Positions 6,619 through 11,409 of a stretch of 11,409 nt of DNA are shown here, piece by piece (positions within the stretch are counted from its first letter, which is position 1; each line of letters begins with the position of its first letter). The position numbers and the translations under genes are program-made. The notes below the pieces were generated by a model. That model was not told where the DNA came from. It saw nothing but the letters and a program-made list of their open reading frames with translations, and ran no database searches. Source of the DNA: CBDCWA01 sp046048295 (GTDB lineage Bacteria > Pseudomonadota > Alphaproteobacteria > Rhizobiales > Hyphomicrobiaceae); the NCBI GenBank assembly GCA_046048295.1, contig JBJOGJ010000121.1, forward strand, positions 1 through 11,409. Direction: 5' to 3'.

Positions 6619-6660
6619 TCTGTTCCCAACCTCTTCTAGCGTGGACTGGCACGTTTAGTG

Positions 6661-6683
6661 CTCACTCTTGCCAACAAAGTGAG
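6661..6683. repeat. Inverted repeat CTCACT/AGTGAG in the rhomboid-PAS divergent region
   Basis: CTCACT (6661-6666) and AGTGAG (6678-6683) form perfect 6-bp arms around an 11-bp centre. A third related half, AGTG at 6657-6660, could pair with the inner CACT instead, and a direct copy of CTCACTCT lies at 6614-6621, straddling the rhomboid GTG start. The cluster sits between two divergent genes, where an operator would be expected, but chance cannot be excluded. Confidence 0.35.
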
Positions 6684-6687
6684 ACGG

Positions 6688-6703
6688 TTGATGCTTTGAT
6701 GCT
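6688..6703. repeat. 8-bp tandem direct repeat
   Basis: TTGATGCT occurs twice back to back, just downstream of the inverted repeat at 6661-6683 and about 60 bp before the PAS gene. It may be a regulator half-site pair or slippage. Only the repeat itself is certain. Confidence 0.5.
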
Positions 6704-6763
6704 CGTCTGTCCCACTATGGCACGAATGACTGCAACCGCCAGCAGACCCCTTGGACAGATGCG

Positions 6764-7405
6764 ATGAAAAACCGGACGACTGAATTGCTTTTCGGCTACT
6801 GGAACGACACACGGCAGGGACGTCCGGCCCCGCACCGCTTTGATATAGAGCCAGCCAAGCTTTCCGCAATCCTGCCGGAGACCCTGATCCTCGAATACGC
6901 GACCGGCGCCTACATGTTCCGACTTGCCGGCACCCGCATCTGCGAGCGCTTTGGCCGCGAACTGCGTGCCACTGACTTCTCCGATCTTTGGCTTCCTGAG
7001 CACCGGACCCAACTCCGTCAGGCATTGGAAAGAGTTCGTGACGAAAGCCTCGTTCTCACCGCGGCCCTGGAACTCGTCAATGCTTCTGGTGCCGCGGCAG
7101 ACCTCGAGTTGCTGCTACTGCCGCTTACCCTGAACGGCGCAACCAACGAACGCTTCCTCGGCTCCATGTCCTGCAGCGATGCGCCTGCATGGCTGGGCCA
7201 CGAACGCCCGGTAGCGATTACCCTCCACAGCGTAACACTTGCGAGCCCCGACGCCCTGCACGCCGCAAGCCATGCGGTCTCTCCGAAACTCGCGATCCCT
7301 CAGCCCCTCAAGCAATACATGAGGCCGTCCACTTCCCCGCCCCGCCGCCGCTTTCGGGTCATTGAAGGCGGTCGGCCCAGTACCGCTGACGACAGGCCCC
7401 GCTGA
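6764..7405 (+). CDS. PAS domain-containing protein (PAS_5-like)
   Basis: The 213-residue product matches the alphaproteobacterial PAS_5 (PF07310-type) pattern: TELLFGYWNDTRQGRPAPHR at the N-terminus, an ILPETLILEYA segment, YMFRLAGTRICERFGREL, and DFSDLWLPEHRTQLRQALE. The PAS fold spans about residues 5-145. The C-terminal 60 residues are Pro/Arg-rich and end in a short FRVIEGGRPS motif, with no kinase, GGDEF, EAL or DNA-binding domain. It is therefore probably a stand-alone sensory or protein-interaction domain acting in the cytoplasm; the ligand is unknown. A proposed role beside PilZ in cell-envelope or motility control is inference from position. Start ATG 6764 follows a modest GGACAG site. 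It may be transcribed from the divergent region shared with the rhomboid gene. Confidence 0.82.
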   Translation: MKNRTTELLFGYWNDTRQGRPAPHRFDIEPAKLSAILPETLILEYATGAYMFRLAGTRICERFGRELRATDFSDLWLPEHRTQLRQALERVRDESLVLTAALELVNASGAAADLELLLLPLTLNGATNERFLGSMSCSDAPAWLGHERPVAITLHSVTLASPDALHAASHAVSPKLAIPQPLKQYMRPSTSPPRRRFRVIEGGRPSTADDRPR

Positions 7406-7446
7406 GTCGCACCCCCAAGCATTAGTGTTTCATTCAAAGCGCCCGG

Positions 7447-7461
7447 TTAGCCATTTCTTAA
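7447..7461. promoter_or_regulatory. CtrA-like binding site upstream of the PilZ gene
   Basis: TTAG-CCATTTC-TTAA matches the alphaproteobacterial CtrA consensus TTAA-N7-TTAA(C) in all but one base, with the exact 7-bp spacer. It is intergenic, about 100 bp before the PilZ start and after the PAS gene stop. CtrA controls cell cycle and motility genes in this class, so a site ahead of a c-di-GMP effector would make sense. A single near-match in a 11-kb window can occur by chance. Confidence 0.45.
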
Positions 7462-7563
7462 GCTGCCCCACCTACAATTGGAGCGGTCTGAACGCTCATT
7501 GCCCAACCGCATCACGCGCTTCGTAAAGAGCCAAGAACCACCACGGCCAAGAACGGAAGATCA

Positions 7564-8196
7564 ATGTCCGCACCGACCGAGACAATGCCGCGTGCAAACG
7601 CAGCCACGCAGCCGCCATCTCAAAACGACGACCAGCGGCGCTACAAGCGGTATGTCATTACCCTCCTCGGCCGCTTCATGCGCGAGAACAAATCAGAATA
7701 CCCCTGCAGGCTCGTGAACATCTCGGTCGGCGACGCCACGCTTAACTCACCCGTGGAACCCGAAATTGGCGAGCGCATTGTCGTCTACTTCGATCACATC
7801 GGTGGTCTGGAAGGACACGTCGAACGCGTGTTCGACGGTGGTTTCGCAATCTGCCTCACCATCTCAGATCACAAGCGGGAAAAGCTCGCAGCACAGCTCA
7901 CCTGGTACATCAATCGCCATGAGCTCGATCGTGACACCATGCGCCGGCACCCCCGCTACGAGCTGGCGAACACGACTGCGAAGCTGACCCTGTCCGACGA
8001 AACGGAGCTCAACGTACAGGTCCTCGACGTGTCCATCTCGGGCGCGTCCGTAAAGACCACCGAACGCCCACCTGTCGGATCCTCGATAAGACTTGGAAAG
8101 CTGCGGGCTCGCGTTGTTCGCCACCACGATCAAAGACTGGGCGTGGAGTTCATCGACATTCAGCGCCCGGACGCGCTTCGAAAGTACTTCGGGTGA
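7564..8196 (+). CDS. Tandem PilZ-domain protein (predicted c-di-GMP effector)
   Basis: PilZ domains bind cyclic di-GMP through an RxxxR motif at the N-terminus and a (D/N)xSxxG motif on the first strands. The 210-residue product holds two. Domain 1 (about 22-110) has R25-R26-Y-K-R29 and N52-I-S54-V-G-D57, so Asp replaces the final Gly. Domain 2 (about 122-205) has R126-R-H-P-R130 and the canonical D154-V-S156-I-S-G159. Domain 2 should bind c-di-GMP; domain 1 is doubtful. There is no output enzyme domain, signal peptide or membrane segment, so it is a cytoplasmic adaptor. ATG 7564 follows ACGGAAG. It lies 158 bp after the PAS gene and 104 bp before the secreted BTLCP protease, on the same strand, suggesting a shared function in surface attachment or polysaccharide control (inference). 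Confidence 0.9.
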   Translation: MSAPTETMPRANAATQPPSQNDDQRRYKRYVITLLGRFMRENKSEYPCRLVNISVGDATLNSPVEPEIGERIVVYFDHIGGLEGHVERVFDGGFAICLTISDHKREKLAAQLTWYINRHELDRDTMRRHPRYELANTTAKLTLSDETELNVQVLDVSISGASVKTTERPPVGSSIRLGKLRARVVRHHDQRLGVEFIDIQRPDALRKYFG

Positions 8197-8300
8197 AGTT
8201 GGAGTCAAAAAAAAGCTCGTTTCGATGCTTACGCGATTGGACCCAGAGGTTAAGATTGCGTTTGCGGCAACAGTAGGTAGCGTTTCGTAGAGGGTGTGTA

Positions 8301-8963
8301 ATGCGTCTGTTCGTTGCGTTTCTAGTCTCCGCCATAATTGTATCCGCCGCACCAGCGGATGCGGACAACTCGCGCCGCTCGGCGGGACCATCAACCTTCA
8401 TGCGCGTGTTCGGCCCGACACCTCCGCCCCAGGGGTACGTTCAGTTCTGCGCCGTCCACAGCAAGGAGTGCGCCCGGGACACGAAGCCAAAGCGCCGGTT
8501 CCCAGCCACGCCAGCCCTTCTGAGCGATCTCGATGAGGTCAACCGCATCGTGAACACAACCATAGCTCCGGCGACCGACAGAGAAATCTACGGCGTCGAG
8601 GAACTATGGACCCTACCGACCACGAAAGGCGACTGCGAGGATTATGCGCTCCTGAAACGCAAGATCCTGATTGCACGGGGCTGGCCGGCGAGCGCGCTAC
8701 TCATGACGGTGGTCCGCGACCAGCAGGGTGAGGGACACGCGGTCTTGACTGCACGAACCGACCAGGGAGACTTCATCCTCGACAACAAAGAGCCTGCCGT
8801 GAAGCTCTGGCACGAAACGCCCTACCGTTTCATCATGCGTCAATCCTACATGGATCCAGGCACCTGGATGTCGCTGGACCCGGACCAGACCTGGCAGACG
8901 ATCCTCGCCGCCACCAGTCAGCCGGGTGAAGCATGGTCGACGCGGGCCACCCGCCCCGACTAA
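8301..8963 (+). CDS. Transglutaminase-like cysteine peptidase (BTLCP, LapG-related)
   Basis: The 220-residue product has a Sec signal peptide (about residues 1-21, cleavage after ADA) and the BTLCP (PF06035) core. The catalytic triad is visible: Cys112 in TKGDCEDYALLKR, His146 in GEGHAVLTA, and Asp161 in FILDNK. A cysteine pair, Cys50 and Cys57 in FCAVHSKEC, may form a disulfide in the periplasm. The best-known relative, LapG of Pseudomonas, cleaves a giant adhesin to release biofilm cells and is held in check by the c-di-GMP receptor LapD. No LapA- or LapD-like gene is visible here, so the substrate is unknown and a LapG role is not claimed. ATG 8301 is preceded by AGAGGG at good spacing. 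It converges with the gamma carbonic anhydrase gene, 16 bp away. Confidence 0.92.
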   Translation: MRLFVAFLVSAIIVSAAPADADNSRRSAGPSTFMRVFGPTPPPQGYVQFCAVHSKECARDTKPKRRFPATPALLSDLDEVNRIVNTTIAPATDREIYGVEELWTLPTTKGDCEDYALLKRKILIARGWPASALLMTVVRDQQGEGHAVLTARTDQGDFILDNKEPAVKLWHETPYRFIMRQSYMDPGTWMSLDPDQTWQTILAATSQPGEAWSTRATRPD

Positions 8964-8979
8964 GGCACCGCGAATTGGA

Positions 8980-9519
8980 TCAGCCAGTCGACCGGGGATC
9001 GACGCACAGTCGCTCCCTGAAAAGCCGCGATTTCTCGCGGTAGCTCTCGACCCCGCGCCTCATGCCCGAGATGTCAGCGTCGCTGAGCGTCCTGACCACC
9101 TTCGCCGGCACGCCAACGACCAGGGATCGTGGCGGAATGACCTTTCCTTCTGGTACGAGCGCTCGGGCACCGACAAGCGCTTCCTCGCCGATCACGGCAC
9201 CATTGAGGACGGTGGCGCCGATGCCGATCAGTGCTCCAGCACCCACAGTGCATCCGTGAAGCATCGCCATGTGACCAACCGTGCAGTCCGGACCGACGTG
9301 CAGCGGGAAGCCGGGGTCCGTATGCAGCACCGCACCATCCTGGATGTTGGACCGGTCGCCGACGTGGATCGGCTCGTTGTCGCCGCGCAGGACGGCATTG
9401 AACCAGACACTCGCTTCTTCCCCGATCACGACCTGCCCCACAATCACTGCCCCCGGAGCTACCCAGTAGGCCCCCGATGCAGGCAGCTCGATACGATTGT
9501 CGCGGAGTGAATAGAGCAC
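8980..9519 (-). CDS. Gamma-class carbonic anhydrase family protein
   Basis: The 179-residue product is a left-handed beta-helix protein of hexapeptide repeats (I/V/L at every sixth position, such as VVIGEEASVWFNAVLRGD), with a C-terminal helix from about residue 145. The three His that bind the metal are present: His66 in AVLHTD, and His83 and His88 in GHMAMLHG. Arg45, Asp47 and Gln60 match the positions lining the active site of the archaeal Cam enzyme. The family interconverts CO2 and bicarbonate, but many bacterial members of this short YrdA-like branch lack the acidic loop and show little measured activity. The GTG start at 9519 follows AGGAAG by about 8 nt. It is the last gene of the cysE operon, 24 bp after the DUF3126 gene. 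Confidence 0.93.
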   Translation of the reverse strand: MLYSLRDNRIELPASGAYWVAPGAVIVGQVVIGEEASVWFNAVLRGDNEPIHVGDRSNIQDGAVLHTDPGFPLHVGPDCTVGHMAMLHGCTVGAGALIGIGATVLNGAVIGEEALVGARALVPEGKVIPPRSLVVGVPAKVVRTLSDADISGMRRGVESYREKSRLFRERLCVDPRSTG

Positions 9520-9543
9520 GTGACGTCTTCCTGCTGGTCCAAT

Positions 9544-9753
9544 CTACTCTTCCAGGTCGATATCCAGCACGACGAGCTGCAGCTGGTAGCTGACCTCGCC
9601 ATCCTCTTCCTCGCGATAGAGTGGCGCCAGGAATTCTTCGCCATCGAATACTTCCGCCATGTCGGACTTCTTCGGCGTCATCACGACCCTGATGGAATTG
9701 TTCCTGAACAACTTGCGCAGGTACTTCTCGAGGCGCGGAATATCCTCTTTCAT
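9544..9753 (-). CDS. DUF3126 family small acidic protein
   Basis: The 69-residue protein begins MKEDIPRLEKYLRKLF and carries IRVVMTPKKSDMAEVF, followed by DGEEFLAPLYREEEDGEVSY and an acidic end (LDIDLEE). It is the compact alpha/beta family DUF3126, known mainly from alphaproteobacteria and often adjacent to cysE, as here; the molecular function is unknown. The start ATG 9753 follows GAAGGAAAG about 6 nt upstream, a very clear ribosome binding site. It sits 65 bp after cysE and 24 bp before the gamma carbonic anhydrase, on the same strand. A role connected with CysE is inferred only from that conserved neighbourhood. Confidence 0.9.
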   Translation of the reverse strand: MKEDIPRLEKYLRKLFRNNSIRVVMTPKKSDMAEVFDGEEFLAPLYREEEDGEVSYQLQLVVLDIDLEE

Positions 9754-9818
9754 GTGCGGCTTTCCTTCGAGTTGGAAGTTGGGCCGCCCCCGCGGCCAAT
9801 GTGTTGTGGCGAGTGGAT

Positions 9819-10637
9819 CTACCCCTCGCCCCTTAAAAGCTGATCCATCGTCCGCGCGGGTTCGGGACACCCTGCGGAACCGATAACCTTGGCAGGCACC
9901 CCCGCGACTGTCGATCGCTCCGGCACGTCCTTCAGCACCACGCTGCCAGCAGCAACGCGCGAGCAATCCCCCACATGGATATTGCCGAGCACCTTTGCGC
10001 CGGCGCCGATCATGACGTTGTCGCCAATCTTCGGATGCCGATCGCCACCGACACTTCCCGTTCCTCCGAGCGTCACCTCGTGCAGTATAGAACAGTTGTC
10101 GCCAATGCGCGCCGTCTCGCCAATTACGATGCCGGTCCCATGATCGAACATGATGCCGACTCCGATTTCCGCTGCCGGGTGAATATCGACCGCGAAAATC
10201 CGCGAGGACTGGCTCTGGAGATAATACGAGAAGTCCTGACGGCCGGAGATCCAGAGTTCGTGCGCGAACCGGTGCGTGACGAGGGCATGAAATCCCTTGA
10301 AGTAGAGAAGCGGCTCTATGTAGCGGTTGCACGCCGGGTCTCGGTCGAAAACGGCTGCAAGATCCGCCCTGAAGATCCGCCCGAGGTTCTCGTTCCGCGC
10401 CAGCATCTCGTGGAAAACGCCGGCAATAACCCGCGCACCGACATCCGGGTGATCGAGCCGCTGGGAAAGCCGATGCACCACCGAATCCTCGATCCTTTCA
10501 TGATCGAGTACCGTTGACTGAAAGAACCCTGCCAGCGCCGGCTCGACAGCCTGAGCCACGAGCGATTCCCGCCGCAACTCGCTCCACACCGGATCGCGCA
10601 GATCTTCCAAAACTTCGCTGCCGATCTCAGCTGCCAT
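9819..10637 (-). CDS. cysE: Serine O-acetyltransferase (CysE)
   Basis: CysE acetylates L-serine with acetyl-CoA to give O-acetylserine, the precursor of cysteine, in the cytoplasm as a dimer of trimers; it is normally inhibited by cysteine. The 272-residue product has the helical N-terminal domain (about 1-140), including RNENLGRIFRADLAAVFDRD with Asp100, then the hexapeptide beta-helix: DIHPAAEIG with Asp151, GIMFDHGTGIVIGE with Asp165/His166, and LHEVTLGGTG. Relative to E. coli CysE (Asp92, Asp143, Asp157, His158) all are conserved with an 8-residue offset. The start is ATG 10637; a TTG two codons upstream would also be in frame, but its spacing to GAAG is too short. It is the first gene of the operon with DUF3126 and the gamma carbonic anhydrase; no promoter is clear upstream. 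Confidence 0.96.
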   Translation of the reverse strand: MAAEIGSEVLEDLRDPVWSELRRESLVAQAVEPALAGFFQSTVLDHERIEDSVVHRLSQRLDHPDVGARVIAGVFHEMLARNENLGRIFRADLAAVFDRDPACNRYIEPLLYFKGFHALVTHRFAHELWISGRQDFSYYLQSQSSRIFAVDIHPAAEIGVGIMFDHGTGIVIGETARIGDNCSILHEVTLGGTGSVGGDRHPKIGDNVMIGAGAKVLGNIHVGDCSRVAAGSVVLKDVPERSTVAGVPAKVIGSAGCPEPARTMDQLLRGEG

Positions 10638-10748
10638 ACACAAATCTTCGCTATTGTCTTCTCGATCTGGAGGTAACCACTGCCCCCAACGAAGTCAATC
10701 GACACGACTGCATCGAGGCATGAAAACAAAATTCGAGTGCGCCCCAGC

Positions 10749-10758
10749 GCAAATTTGC
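10749..10758. repeat. 10-bp palindrome GCAAATTTGC
   Basis: GCAAATTTGC is perfectly self-complementary and stands about 112 bp upstream of the cysE start. It could be a regulator site for cysE; no known cysteine or sulphur regulator consensus is matched. Confidence 0.5.
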
Positions 10759-10962
10759 AGAAATATATCGGATGCCGCTTCCAAGATCAGTTGGGTTAAA
10801 ATTTCCGAATTGAGCAACTCGTGAAGCATCGAAAGACTGCAGACAGCAAGTGGGCGCCAAATTTTCCCCGTGTAGATCCACAGCACACTCTACTACCTAT
10901 TGCAGCGCACAACACAATTCACTTGATCGCAAGCAATCCCCCCAAGTACTTTCGCGTCATGA

Positions 10963-10980
10963 TCCGTCCCTAGAAACGGA
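10963..10980. repeat. Inverted repeat TCCGT-N8-ACGGA upstream of a small ORF
   Basis: Perfect 5-bp arms (10963-10967 and 10976-10980) flank CCCTAGAA. The repeat lies 25 bp before the ATG at 11006, where it could affect transcription or form a small hairpin in the leader. Confidence 0.35.
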
Positions 10981-11005
10981 AAGCTCACAGGGAAAGGGCG
11001 CTCCG

Positions 11006-11089
11006 ATGACGATGGCAACCAGAGTAAACACATTGCTGATCATCCTATCGTTCGGTTTTCTGACGGCAGTTGTACTCGGCGCAATTTGA
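11006..11089 (+). CDS. Predicted 27-residue single-pass membrane peptide
   Basis: This ORF encodes a 27-residue peptide: a short polar and basic N-terminus (MTMATRVNT) followed by one hydrophobic helix (LLIILSFGFLTAVVLGAI), about 18 residues, enough to span the membrane once. AAAGGG lies 7 nt before ATG 11006, a strong ribosome binding site for a frame this short, and supports real translation. The second ATG (11012) is less well placed. No function is known to me; small single-pass peptides of this kind often bind and tune larger membrane proteins. It stands alone between divergent cysE and a convergent membrane gene, 39 bp from the latter's stop. It could still be a chance ORF. Confidence 0.55.
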   Translation: MTMATRVNTLLIILSFGFLTAVVLGAI

Positions 11090-11128
11090 TCGCCGAGCAT
11101 GGTGCAGATGGTCGCGTGCTGATTGCAC

Positions 11129-11409
11129 TCAGCGCTTGACGAGATATCCGAGCACCGCGCCAAGCAAAGGGTAGGCAAACTTCGGAATGCTGCCCTTTGC
11201 GATAGCAGCCACGAACGTCGTGACTTGCGGAACGAGCGTCAACGCCGCCCCGATCAATCCACCGACCACCGCCGCAGTCAGCACCGCCGACGATGGAGTC
11301 GACACGTCCTTGAGGACCTGGGCACCGATCACCCCGACCAACCACACGATCACCGCGCAGACGAGAGCGAATGCGAATATCTGAAGTGCCCCGAGCGCGG
11401 GCAGCTGCT
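11129..11409 (-). CDS. C-terminal part of an unrecognised multi-pass membrane protein (5' truncated by window edge)
   Basis: The minus-strand frame is open to the right edge, showing 93 codons and the stop at 11129-11131. It reads as three hydrophobic stretches: one with FAFALVCAVIVWLVG, then AVVGGLIGAALTLVP, and a last short one in FAYPLLGAVLGYLV, ending in Lys-Arg. Charged loops are short. The upstream part is outside the window, so the true start is unknown; the in-frame GTG at 11353 is unlikely to be the start because hydrophobic coding sequence continues upstream of it. I do not recognise the family. Glycine- and alanine-rich helices with few charged residues suggest a small integral membrane protein, such as a holin-like or transporter accessory type, but this is a guess. 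Confidence 0.6.
   Translation of the reverse strand, partial: QLPALGALQIFAFALVCAVIVWLVGVIGAQVLKDVSTPSSAVLTAAVVGGLIGAALTLVPQVTTFVAAIAKGSIPKFAYPLLGAVLGYLVKR

Larger units (their letters stand above)
10638..11005. other. AT-richer intergenic region between divergent cysE and a small ORF
   Basis: This stretch of about 370 bp is clearly less GC-rich than its neighbours. It must hold the cysE promoter on the minus strand, but I find no convincing -35/-10 pair; TTGACT on the minus strand (10693-10698) is the best -35 and has no good -10 partner. It also carries the palindrome at 10749-10758 and the inverted repeat at 10963-10980. No gene, tRNA or riboswitch is recognisable; a minus-strand open frame at 10695-10886 has no typical codon use and no ribosome binding site. 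Confidence 0.55.

Noticed and set aside
8205..8217. A-run (AAAAAAAA) after the PilZ gene, considered as a terminator tract
   Set aside because: No stable stem precedes it on either strand, so an intrinsic terminator cannot be supported.
8926..9510. Plus-strand frame antisense to the gamma carbonic anhydrase gene
   Set aside because: The hexapeptide repeats and metal His are on the minus strand; the plus frame is a shadow.
10695..10886. Minus-strand 63-codon frame upstream of cysE
   Set aside because: It starts at GTG without a ribosome binding site and its composition is unlike neighbouring genes.
11094..11128. Possible hairpin (GTGC/GCAC) between the small ORF and the membrane gene
   Set aside because: The stem is only four base pairs with no T-run; too weak to call a terminator.
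1..11409. Search for tRNA genes, CRISPR repeats, insertion-sequence ends, integrases and toxin-antitoxin pairs
   Set aside because: No cloverleaf, regularly spaced repeats, transposase motifs or toxin-antitoxin arrangement were seen by eye.

Overview
The window looks like an alphaproteobacterial chromosome segment, most likely Hyphomicrobiales (Rhizobiales, Bradyrhizobium/Rhodopseudomonas/Xanthobacteraceae-like). It is GC-rich, uses ATG, GTG and TTG starts, and carries several families typical of that group: DUF3126 beside cysE, a PAS_5-type PAS protein, a double PilZ protein, a bacterial transglutaminase-like cysteine peptidase (BTLCP), and an IscU-like scaffold beside yidD. The species cannot be named from the sequence. 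I see no tRNA, rRNA, CRISPR array, insertion sequence or phage module.

Layout. (1) 1-199, minus: the 5' end of thrS. (2) 200-569: a non-coding stretch with a 15-bp tandem repeat and a possible promoter. (3) 570-2802, plus: a two-gene unit of a Sel1-repeat exported or anchored protein and a periplasmic TAXI-type solute-binding protein, with no membrane transporter subunits. (4) 2793-3606, minus: an IscU/NifU-like scaffold followed 4 bp later by yidD, whose last 10 bp overlap the TAXI gene inside a perfect palindrome. (5) 3743-5880, plus: folE, hisI and a patatin-like phospholipase. (6) 5887-6618, minus: a rhomboid protease. (7) 6764-8963, plus: a PAS protein, a tandem PilZ protein with a CtrA-like site upstream, and a secreted BTLCP protease. 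(8) 8980-10637, minus: the operon cysE - DUF3126 - gamma carbonic anhydrase. (9) 11006-11089, plus: a possible 27-residue single-pass membrane peptide. (10) 11129-11409, minus: the C-terminal part of an unrecognised multi-pass membrane protein.

How the genes fit together. Most genes are core metabolism or envelope maintenance: Thr-tRNA charging, membrane insertion (YidD), Fe-S assembly, folate/pterin synthesis, histidine and cysteine synthesis, and CO2/bicarbonate handling. The parts with the least settled biology are the Sel1/TAXI pair, which seems to separate yidD from thrS; the scaffold protein lacking two canonical IscU residues; and the PAS-PilZ-BTLCP cluster, which may be a c-di-GMP-linked surface-proteolysis module. 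I found nothing that clearly amounts to a new defence or mobile system. Function calls rest on motifs read by eye; no database search was run.
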